10,938 nt of DNA, taken from Actinosomnolentus pattersoniae (SeqCode) (GTDB taxonomy: Bacteria > Actinomycetota > UBA4738). Below are positions 1 through 5,780 of this stretch, one piece after another. Positions within the stretch are counted from its first letter, which is position 1; each line of letters begins with the position of its first letter. The DNA lies in the NCBI GenBank assembly GCA_013817655.1, contig JACDCJ010000048.1:1-10938 (forward strand), written 5' to 3'. The translations under genes and the position numbers were made by a program. Under the pieces are notes generated by a model. That model was not told where the DNA came from, ran no database searches, and saw nothing but the letters and a program-made list of their open reading frames with translations.

Positions 1-25
1 GGGTGGGCAAAGGGGGCGGGAAGGG
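1..25 (+). other. G-quadruplex-like G-rich tract
   Basis: Five runs of three or more G are separated by loops of one to four bases (GGG-T-GGG-CAAA-GGGGG-C-GGG-AA-GGG), which satisfies the usual G-quadruplex pattern. It lies at the window edge, downstream of the transposase remnant on the minus strand. Whether it folds or does anything is unknown, and such tracts arise easily in GC-rich DNA. I see no gene in positions 1-98. Confidence 0.4.
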
Positions 26-98
26 TTCTGGCGGCGATTGGGACGAGGTCATTTCGCGAGGGTAATCGGGGGTCCTGCCGACCGAGAGATCGTTCGGA

Positions 99-945
99 TC
101 AGGCCGCTGGGGAGAGTGACTCTCGGGCCCGATGGAGGAACAGGGCCAGGGAGTTCACCATCAGCGCGTAGCCGAGCATCTCGACTTGCTGACGGCGCCA
201 TCCGAGGCTGTGAGCGCGGCCGAGGAACAGCGTGTCCTCGAGGGCGCGGTTGAGGGACTCGGAATCGTTCCGACGGCCGTAGAGGCGCGGAGAGTCGGGA
301 TCCGCGGGTGGGATCGGACGGACGTTCTCGGTCCGGTTGAACTTGCGCTTGCGGTCGTCGTCGTTCTGGTGGAGGCGCACCGTGATCTGCCCCCCGCCGA
401 GGTGCTCGGGGAGCCGGAAGTCGTTGTACCACCGGTACAGACCGCTGTCGGCCTTCATCCGGTGGGTCCGCTTGCGGACGAGGGGGTTGAACTGCAGCTC
501 GCCCGCCTCGGTCGGGCGCATGATGCCGATCGCACCCGCCTCGGAGAACAGCCGGAGCGTGAGGGGCGAGCCATTGGAGAGCCTGATCTCCTTGTCCTCG
601 ACATGCGCGATCTTCTCGCGCCGCTTGATCTTGCGCTTGAGGGTCTTGCTCGCGAACGTCTCGGCGGCGGCCACCATGTTCACGGGCACGATGCCGAGCC
701 TCCCTCAGGATCTTCTGGTGGTGGACTCCCCGAAGCGCGGTGTCGTAGACGATCGCCTGGGCTCCTGGGACGTGCGGTGCCAGACGCTCGAAGCAGGAGA
801 TGGCGACCGCAGCCTCGGAACCTGGATCAGGTACCCGGTCCATGTCCAGGATGAACCTGTCAACCGGCGACCGTGTAGCGACCATGACGAACTTGGTTCC
901 CCACGCAGCCTCTCCGTCACCCTCGAAATGAAGGGCCGCGCACGG
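99..945 (-). pseudogene. DDE-type transposase remnant, 5'-truncated and frameshifted
   Basis: Two minus-strand reading frames join into one protein-like sequence. The upstream part (about 945 to 700) contains AAWGTKFVMVATRSP and AQAIVYDTALRGVHHQKILRE. The downstream part (689 to 99) contains VNMVAAAETF, GLYRWYNDF, RTENVRPIPP, RRNDSESLNRALEDTLFLG and ends in LGYALMVNSLALFLHRAR. From memory, this combination, especially the NDSES...LGRAHS...LMVNSLAL tail, is typical of IS4-like or IS1182-like DDE transposases of actinobacteria; the exact family is uncertain. The frame change is near 699: dropping one base of GAGG gives a smooth ILRE-LGIVPVN reading. The N-terminal part is missing because the sequence runs into an unrelated membrane-protein remnant near 920-945. 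No terminal inverted repeats were found. Probably a dead insertion-sequence fragment. Confidence 0.65.
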
Positions 946-1228
946 CGGTTGCCCCCGCCCCTCGAAGTCCCACGGCTTCGAGCACACCCCGGACCGCTCC
1001 CTATCCCGTCCCGTAGCCCCAGTGCACGGCGGTCGAGAATCGTCGCTCGCCACTCGGACCCTTGGGCTCGACACCGAGGACCTCCCCTGCGGCGTCGGCG
1101 GGCGCCGAGCTCGACTCCCGATCGGTCAGCTTCGCCTCGAGCGTGCTCGAGATCGTCATGGCGGCTGTGCTGACCGCCCCCGCGAACAGTCCCTTGCCGA
1201 CGGCGCCGGCCAGATCGCTCACCTTCAT
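946..1228 (-). pseudogene. Small membrane-protein gene remnant with in-frame TAG
   Basis: The ATG at 1228 is preceded by a good ribosome binding site (GGGGAGG, six bases upstream). The 75-codon reading begins MKVSDLAGAVGKGLFAGAVS, continues through TAAMTISSTLEAKL and APADAAGEVLGVEP, and ends HWGYGTG before a TAG at 1001-1003. Past the TAG the same frame reads GAVRGVLEAVGLRG, so the gene probably once continued with Trp (TGG) where TAG now stands. The pattern resembles predicted actinobacterial membrane proteins of about 150 residues (possibly DUF1440/YagU-like; this name is a guess). Similarity fades near 920-945, where the transposase remnant starts. A 75-residue product could still be made. 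It lies 103 bp downstream of the MocR-like gene on the same strand, so the two may once have been co-transcribed. Confidence 0.5.
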
Positions 1229-1331
1229 CTATGCCTCCCCTTGTCCCGTACGACCGACGTTCTGTTCGGCCGACGTGCTGGTGGTGTCGAGGAACGGAAG
1301 GACCCGCCCACCCTCGTTCTCCTCGCCTGCC

Positions 1332-2822
1332 TCAGAGAGAGCGAGGAGCGCGGTTCCGGTACTCGTTCCAGGCTTCGGCCAGACGTTCGATCCCCATGGT
1401 GAGGAACGGTTCGGGCAGGACGAACGGCAGTCTCAGCCGGTCGCCCCACCGCTCCTTCACGGAGAAGACCGGACCGGGAAGGATGAGAACGCCGTGACGG
1501 GCGGCCACCTGCGCGAACTCACCGGCCTCCCCTTCGTGGATCCGGACCCACAGCGAGGGTCCACCGGCGGGCCTCACCCAGGACCACTCCGGCAGGTGTT
1601 CGCCCAGCAGCCGAACGACGCTCTCCAGACCCGCCGTCAGGCTCTGTCGCCGTGCAGCTCGCGCGCCGTCAACGTGTGCGAGGAGCCTGGCCGCGACGAG
1701 CTGGTCGATGAGAGGCGTTCCGAGGTCGGTCGTCGCTTTGGACAACCCCAGACGCGCAACGAGGTGCTCCGGACCCCGCAGCCAGCCGATCCGCAGGCCA
1801 CTCCAGAAGAGCCCGCTCATGCTCCCGATGGTGACGACCGACGAATCCTCGTTGAGGCTCGCGATCGAGGCGGGCGCAGGCGCGTCCGCGAAGGACAGGT
1901 CGTGGAGTACCTCACACTCGACGAGCAGCGCTCGACACTCCTCCACGAGCGCGGCGAGCCTCTGCCGGCGGGCGACGGACAGCACCGATCCCGTGGGGTT
2001 GTGGATCGTGGGATTCACATAGATCAGGTCGACCCGTTCGCGGGTCAGCAGCTCCTCGAGCAGCTCCGTGCGGATCCCGTCCCTGTCCACCTCCACCGGA
2101 ACGATCCGCGCACCCGCGCTGCGCAGCACAGGCAGGGCACCGGCGTAGGTCGGATCTTCGATGGCAACCGTGTCGCCGGGTTCGAGCCACAGCGAGGCAA
2201 CCAAGCTGATGGCCTGCTGCGCTCCGGTGGTCACGATGATCTGCTCGGGAGAGGTCTCCATCCCCTGGTCGGACACGTACTCGGCGATCGCGGTCCTCAG
2301 CATCGGCAGTCCCAGGGGGAGGTAGCCGGGAACCGACAGCAGGGCCTGCCATTCCTCGGTGGTGACCGACGCCATCACCTCCTGGACCAGATCCAGGGCC
2401 GGGAGTGCAACCGCGGACAGATCGACCATCCCGATCGATCCGGACTCCGGCTCCGCGGATTCGAGACGGTGCAGCCACGGGAAGGGCTGTCCGCCGCCGT
2501 CGACTCCCGGACGCCTCGGTTGCCTCGCATCGACCCATGTGCCGCTCCCCTGGGTGCTCGAGAGGTACCCCTCCGCCTTTAGCTCGTCGTAGGCCCCCAT
2601 CACGGTCGTGCGGCTCACCGCCAGGGCACGCGCAAGAGCTCGTTCGGAGGGAAGCCTGGTGAGCGGAGGGAGCTGGCCCTCGTCGATAAGCCGCCGCAAC
2701 ACCTCTGCGAGATTGTCCTTGAGAGAGCCCGGCTCGGACGACCAGGTTCCCATGAGTCTCACCAGGCGTCCGGTCGCAACGGCGTTCACGTGATCGGTCC
2801 ACCTGTCCTCGGGGGCGGCCAT
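1332..2822 (-). CDS. MocR-type GntR/aminotransferase-fold regulator lacking PLP-binding residues
   Basis: A 496-residue protein with the MocR plan. A GntR-type winged helix lies at residues about 34-98 (SLKDNLAEVLRRLI, RLPSERALARALAVSRTTV, YDELKAEGYL), followed by a linker and a fold-type I aminotransferase domain (about 130-490) with YLPLGLPMLRTAIAEY, TTGAQQAISL, EDPTY and NPTIHNPTG. Family members normally bind pyridoxal phosphate and use it to sense a ligand and switch transcription. Here the Schiff-base lysine of the GS-x-SK motif is Gly337 (GSMSGLFWSGLRIGW), and the ring-nitrogen aspartate of the V-I-E-D-D motif is Cys303 (LLVECEVLHDL). The frame is otherwise intact. I chose the ATG at 2822 because AGGGA lies five bases upstream and longer starts fall inside the terminator hairpin at 2869-2905. 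It lies downstream of the propeller gene on the same strand. Target and ligand are unknown. Confidence 0.88.
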   Translation of the reverse strand: MAAPEDRWTDHVNAVATGRLVRLMGTWSSEPGSLKDNLAEVLRRLIDEGQLPPLTRLPSERALARALAVSRTTVMGAYDELKAEGYLSSTQGSGTWVDARQPRRPGVDGGGQPFPWLHRLESAEPESGSIGMVDLSAVALPALDLVQEVMASVTTEEWQALLSVPGYLPLGLPMLRTAIAEYVSDQGMETSPEQIIVTTGAQQAISLVASLWLEPGDTVAIEDPTYAGALPVLRSAGARIVPVEVDRDGIRTELLEELLTRERVDLIYVNPTIHNPTGSVLSVARRQRLAALVEECRALLVECEVLHDLSFADAPAPASIASLNEDSSVVTIGSMSGLFWSGLRIGWLRGPEHLVARLGLSKATTDLGTPLIDQLVAARLLAHVDGARAARRQSLTAGLESVVRLLGEHLPEWSWVRPAGGPSLWVRIHEGEAGEFAQVAARHGVLILPGPVFSVKERWGDRLRLPFVLPEPFLTMGIERLAEAWNEYRNRAPRSL

Positions 2823-2868
2823 TCTATCCCTGGCCGTCCCCACCACACCAGCCGACGGTGGACCGACG

Positions 2869-2905
2869 GAACCCGGGCCGGCATCCATCGTGCCGGCCCG
2901 GGTTC
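2869..2905 (-). terminator. Strong hairpin terminator after the propeller gene
   Basis: GAACCCGGGCCGGCA and its exact reverse complement form a perfect 15-bp stem with a 7-base loop (2884-2890). It begins 19 bp beyond the stop codon of the minus-strand beta-propeller gene, where a terminator would be expected. There is no T-run on either side, so it is a GC-rich hairpin rather than a textbook intrinsic terminator. It leaves only 46 bp for the promoter and leader of the MocR-like gene, which may therefore depend partly on read-through. Confidence 0.7.
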
Positions 2906-2923
2906 GTCTGCGCTCTTCCCACC

Positions 2924-4105
2924 TCAGAACGCGGCGAGTCCTGACGCGCCGTCGTTGACCGGAAGGCCGCCCTTCACGACGCCGAGGGGCGCGAGGCCGC
3001 CATCGTCGCGGACCTTGAATCCGGCGACCGCTCCCTTGCCCCTCAGAAGGAGGTACAGGAAGCCGCTGTCCGAGCTGAGAGCCAGGTCGACCGGCTGGCT
3101 GAGGGCGCCCAGGAAGGCCGCCTTGCCGTCGATCAGGTGAAGGTCACCGTCGGAGTCGAGGCGGTAACTCGAGATCGTCCCGCTGCCGAAGTTGGCCGTG
3201 TAGACGTACCGTCCGTCATCGGTGACCACCACCCAGCAGGTGTCGGTCTGGTAGTTGCGAACCGAGCCGTCGATCAGGTCCAGCGCCCCCTCGGAGGTCA
3301 GCCGGTACGACGAGACGGCGGACCTGCCGAGCGCGGCGTTGAAGGACTCGGCCACCACGAGCTTGCCGTCGTCGCGGAACGCCAGGCTGAACGGGCGGAG
3401 ACCGTGAGAGTTCAGTCGCTTCGGGATCGCGCTCGCGAGGCCGTCGCTGCCGATCCTGAACGAATCGATCGCGTCCTCCGGGTCCAGCAGCTTGTTGGTC
3501 GTCTTCTCCGTCACCAGGAGAACGTGGCCGTCCGGGCTGAACTCGATGTCGCCCGGAACCGCGATGGGCGAGCTCAGCAACCGGAACGAGCCGGGCAACG
3601 GCGCCAGCGTCCCGTTGGAGCGGATCCTAAAGCCGAGTATCCCGTTGCCTGCGACCGAACCGTCGAGAACGTAGAGCAGGTGCTCGTGGATCGCCATGCT
3701 GTTGGGCTCGTCGCCGGCGTAGATCTTCTGCAGGAACGTGAGGTTGGGCCCGTTGACGGAGAACACGGTGATCTCGTCGCTGCCCGCGTTGACGGCGTAC
3801 AGGAATCGATGATCGCTACTGAGTCGCAGGCCGCCCTGCGTGTCCAGGTCGGTCCCGATCCCGTTCCCGCGCGTGGAGATGCTGCCGACCCTCGTGAGCT
3901 CGCCGTCGGCGGCGCGCCGGTAGGTGACGATCCTATTGTCGTCGACGACGTTGGTCATCGCGAACGCCGCGCCCTGCCAGGAATAGCCCTGCGTTGCTTC
4001 GCCCGCACCCTCTGCGGGTCCCTGCGCTCGCGCGATCGTGATGGTGCTGACGAGCGCGACCATCGAAAGGATGCTCAGAGCCGATCTCTTCAGATGACGT
4101 GTCAA
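2924..4105 (-). CDS. Secreted seven-bladed beta-propeller protein, lactonase family (PF10282-like)
   Basis: A 393-residue protein with an N-terminal signal peptide: basic MTRHLKR, then a hydrophobic stretch to about residue 24, and a probable cleavage after ARAQ (residue 28). Seven repeats of the type (I/V)xxYRxxxDGxL begin near residues 59, 112, 156, 213, 264, 310 and 360, for example ISSYRLDSDGDLHLIDG, with LRLSSDHRFLYAVN-type strands between them. This matches the seven-bladed propellers of the 6-phosphogluconolactonase/lactonase family. A secreted member is unlikely to be the cytosolic pentose-phosphate enzyme, so substrate and activity are unknown; it may be a structural or binding propeller. 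The start is a TTG at 4105, fixed by an excellent ribosome binding site (GAGGAGG, six bases upstream). A 15-bp hairpin follows the gene, and the MocR-like gene lies beyond it. Confidence 0.85.
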   Translation of the reverse strand: MTRHLKRSALSILSMVALVSTITIARAQGPAEGAGEATQGYSWQGAAFAMTNVVDDNRIVTYRRAADGELTRVGSISTRGNGIGTDLDTQGGLRLSSDHRFLYAVNAGSDEITVFSVNGPNLTFLQKIYAGDEPNSMAIHEHLLYVLDGSVAGNGILGFRIRSNGTLAPLPGSFRLLSSPIAVPGDIEFSPDGHVLLVTEKTTNKLLDPEDAIDSFRIGSDGLASAIPKRLNSHGLRPFSLAFRDDGKLVVAESFNAALGRSAVSSYRLTSEGALDLIDGSVRNYQTDTCWVVVTDDGRYVYTANFGSGTISSYRLDSDGDLHLIDGKAAFLGALSQPVDLALSSDSGFLYLLLRGKGAVAGFKVRDDGGLAPLGVVKGGLPVNDGASGLAAF

Positions 4106-4438
4106 CTCGTTCCTCCTCGGTCGGGTTCCGGGCGATGGATCAACGTGTTCTCAGCATCCGCGGAACAGATCTGCCAGAACAAGGGCCAATCCAGGCGGAA
4201 GTGGACTGAAGTTGTTGCCTGAGGCCGCCCGACGTGATCTACAGACGTCCGTAGACGGGGGGTTCGAGGGCCGACGCGTCGACCGAGCTCTGGGTCACAC
4301 GACAACGGGGACCGGGAGGCGCAGTGCACCATCTCCGGTGTCTTGGCGCAAGAGGGCACTGAGATCGTCGGCGGACATGGGGCGAGCGAGAAGAACCCTG
4401 GCACTCTTCGCAGCCCAATGAGGCCATCTCGACGTACT
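4106..4438. other. Non-coding stretch between the propeller gene and the tRNA-like scar
   Basis: No reading frame here looks like a protein: both strands give proline/arginine-rich translations typical of shadow frames. It must hold the promoter of the minus-strand propeller gene, but no clear sigma-70 motif was found. The only structures noted are the near-palindrome at 4239-4254 and the propeller gene's ribosome binding site at about 4112-4118. Confidence 0.5.
4239..4254. promoter_or_regulatory. Near-palindrome upstream of the propeller gene
   Basis: CTACAGACGTCCGTAG is palindromic at 14 of 16 positions, the exception being one A/C pair opposed in the two arms. It lies about 135 bp upstream of the TTG start at 4105 and could be an operator. 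I found no convincing -10/-35 promoter beside it, so the role is a guess. Confidence 0.2.
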
Positions 4439-4501
4439 GCTCAGGGGTAGAGCAACGCCATGGTAAGGCGTAGGTCCGGGGTTCAAATCCCCGCCGCGGC
4501 T
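4439..4501 (+). tRNA. tRNA-Thr(GGT)-like sequence without a pairing acceptor 5' strand
   Basis: The D arm is GCTC-AGGGGTA-GAGC (4439-4453). The anticodon arm is ACGCC-ATGGTAA-GGCGT (4455-4471) with anticodon GGT at 4462-4464. The variable loop is AGGTC, and the T arm is CGGGG-TTCAAAT-CCCCG (4477-4493). The acceptor 3' strand is CCGCGGC with T as discriminator (4494-4501). All stems pair perfectly except the acceptor: the seven bases expected upstream (4430-4436, CGACGTA) do not pair with CCGCGGC at all. This looks like a tRNA gene cut at the boundary between acceptor and D arm, probably by recombination. A functional tRNA is unlikely. Minus-strand reading frames across it are spurious. Confidence 0.5.
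4458..4493 (+). repeat. Direct repeat copy 1 (tRNA-Thr 3' half)
   Basis: From the anticodon stem to the end of the T arm this segment matches 4623-4658. Identical blocks are CCATGGTAAGG and AGGTCCGGGGTTC, and differences are confined to the 3' anticodon stem and the T loop. Such tRNA 3' halves are classic attachment cores of tyrosine integrases. No integrase gene is visible in the window. Confidence 0.55.
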
Positions 4502-4508
4502 CTTGGCC

Positions 4509-4571
4509 AGGTGTGCCTAGGTGTGCCGGAACACTTCGCAACCACCCGGACTCGCCGGGACTCACCGGGAC
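4509..4571 (+). repeat. 10-bp-period tandem direct repeats between the tRNA-like copies
   Basis: AGGTGTGCC occurs twice with a 10-bp period (4509-4517 and 4519-4527). A second pair follows (GGACTCGCCG, GGACTCACCG, then GGAC; 4548-4571), also with a 10-bp period. One helical turn per unit is typical of protein-binding arrays such as integrase arm sites, but that role is inference from position beside the tRNA-like cores. Confidence 0.4.
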
Positions 4572-4622
4572 CCCAGATGCACGCTGACATGCGGCTCTCC
4601 GAAATCAGAGCGTGCAGGGCGT

Positions 4623-4666
4623 CCATGGTAAGGAGGAGGTCCGGGGTTCGATTCCCCGCTCCCATA
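4623..4666 (+). repeat. Direct repeat copy 2: tRNA-Thr-like 3' half, no D arm
   Basis: An anticodon loop ATGGTAA (4625-4631, anticodon GGT) with a four-of-five paired stem is followed by AGGTC and a perfect T arm CGGGG-TTCGATT-CCCCG (4642-4658), then CTCCCAT. No recognisable D arm or acceptor 5' strand precedes it. It is offset 165 bp from copy 1. The acceptor end differs from copy 1, so it is not a simple local duplication of the same gene. Confidence 0.5.
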
Positions 4667-4690
4667 GAACCTGAGACCGATGTAGGAGGA

Positions 4691-4710
4691 GGGCGCCCTT
4701 TGGGGCGCCC
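4691..4710. terminator. GC-rich hairpin after the tRNA-like scar
   Basis: GGGCGCC and GGCGCCC form a 7-bp stem around a six-base loop (4698-4703). It lies 25 bp after the second tRNA-like copy and could terminate transcription from either side. There is no T-run, so the call is weak. The remaining bases up to the insertion sequence at 4901 hold nothing I recognise. Confidence 0.3.
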
Positions 4711-4900
4711 CGGAAGCGCCGAAGGCTTGTCGCTGCGCGTCGCAGTCGCGTCGCCGGCGTTGGTCAAGGGAGCCAGGTGACTACGGGATTCGTCCTGCGG
4801 ATCGGTGCTCCTCGACCATCTCCGGGAGAGCCGTGCAAACCGCTGGAAGTGCTGGGGCCTCCGACTGATCAGCGGAGCCTCTTCCCGGATCGCAGAAGAT

Positions 4901-4916
4901 GGCACTGTTGCGTTGG
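4901..4916 (+). repeat. Left inverted repeat of the IS6-family element
   Basis: GGCACTGTTGCGTTGG, matching the right end with one mismatch in 16 (G versus A at position 12). Confidence 0.85.
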
Positions 4917-4958
4917 CTGGAGGCGGGGCACGGTGAACTCGCTCGCCCGGCCCTGGTC

Positions 4959-5689
4959 TCAGATCGCGAGGGCGAGTTCAGCGAACGCGTCGGCAAGGCG
5001 GACAGCCGGGGGTACGTCGGTCCCGAGATCGTAGAAGCCCCGGCGGAGGTTCTGGACGAAGGCATGGCCGGGACGACCACCCTGGCGGTACGGTCTCGCT
5101 TCAGTCCCCGCATCGGTCGAAGCCGGGCCTTGAGGCGTCCGTGGTCGGTCTCGATCGGGTTGTTGGCGTGGACCTCCGTGCCATGGAACGCAGCCGGCAG
5201 GAGCTCGTCGAGCAGGGGCGGGTAGAGGCGGTACCGGTCGGTGGTGACCTCGACGGGCGAGATCCGGGTGCGGCCGATCGCCCGGGCGAGGAACCGCCGT
5301 GCGGCCTCGTTGTCCCTGCGGGCAGATAGGAAGACCTCGATGACCTGGCCGAACTGGTCGATGGCCCGGAACAGGAACCGCCAGGTGCCCCCGACCTTCA
5401 GGTAGGTCTCATCCACGTGCCAACGATCCCCGACCACGTGCTGGCGGGCCCGTGCGGCCTCGGCGAACTCCGGGGCGAACCGCTGGACCCATCGGAAGAT
5501 CGTGACGTGATCGACCTCGATGCCGCGCTCGGCCAGGAGCTCCTCGACGTCCCGGTAGGAGAGACCGAACCGCAGGTACCACCGGACGGCGAGGGTGATG
5601 ACGTCCGGCGGGAACCGGTAGCCGACGAACGCCGAACGCGGAGCTAAACAGGGCCGAGGGCGAGGGTGACGGCAGGGGCGAGATCTCAT
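4959..5689 (-). pseudogene. IS6-family DDE transposase, frameshifted near its C terminus
   Basis: The protein begins around YRFPPDVITLAVRWYLRFGL and continues SYRDVEELLAERGIEVDH, VTIFRWVQRF, VDETYLKVGG, TTDRYRLYP and IETDHGRLKARLRPMRGLK. The first Asp of the DDE triad is in WHVDETY, the second in TTDRYRLYP and the Glu in NNPIETDHG, so the catalytic core is complete. After RTARVVVP the frame is lost: one missing base near 5070 restores GHAFVQNLRRGFYDLG and a natural end at a TGA (4959-4961) after FAELALAI. Without correction the frame runs past the left inverted repeat and gives a foreign tail. The ATG at 5689 is a guess at the start. The transposase is probably inactive because the last 35 or so residues are replaced. 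Confidence 0.82.
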
Positions 5690-5722
5690 GGCCCGAGTCT
5701 GCCTGACGCAAGCCGGGGACCA

Positions 5723-5738
5723 CCAATGCAACAGTGCC
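5723..5738 (-). repeat. Right inverted repeat of the IS6-family element
   Basis: CCAATGCAACAGTGCC on the plus strand, the inverted partner of the left end at 4901-4916. Confidence 0.85.
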
Positions 5739-5780
5739 CGATCTGTTACACGGGCGATCGAGCGGTCGGCTCGGGCCTCG

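Larger units (their letters stand above)
4901..5738 (-). mobile_element. IS6-family insertion sequence, 838 bp
   Basis: The ends are near-perfect inverted repeats: GGCACTGTTGCGTTGG at the left and, read inward from the right end, GGCACTGTTGCATTGG. They match the GGC(A/T)CTGTTGCA-type ends known for IS6/IS26 relatives. The length is in the family's usual range of about 0.8 kb. It holds one transposase gene on the minus strand, broken by a frameshift. The 8-bp flanks (4893-4900 and 5739-5746) do not match, so no target duplication is visible. This fits later recombination or deletion at one end, or cointegrate resolution. It sits 42 bp beyond the stop codon of the DUF3179 gene. Confidence 0.88.

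Noticed and set aside
337..1173. Plus-strand open frame opposite the left transposase remnant
   Set aside because: The minus strand gives recognisable transposase blocks; the plus translation is Arg/Ser/Pro-rich with no motif.
1062..2582. Long plus-strand open frame opposite the MocR-like gene
   Set aside because: It is the antisense of a clear protein; its translation is rich in Arg, Pro, Gly and Gln with no motif, typical of shadow frames in GC-rich DNA.
3137..4222. Long plus-strand open frame opposite the propeller gene
   Set aside because: The antisense strand has a signal peptide, seven blade repeats and a strong ribosome binding site; the plus frame has none of these.
4509..4571. CRISPR array
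   Set aside because: Repeats are only 9-10 bp, in two unrelated pairs, with no spacers and no cas genes.
4239..4905. Minus-strand open frames with RGFEPRTYALPW and GAGNRTPDLLLTMDAL
   Set aside because: These strings are antisense translations of the tRNA-like T and anticodon arms, a well-known source of false genes.
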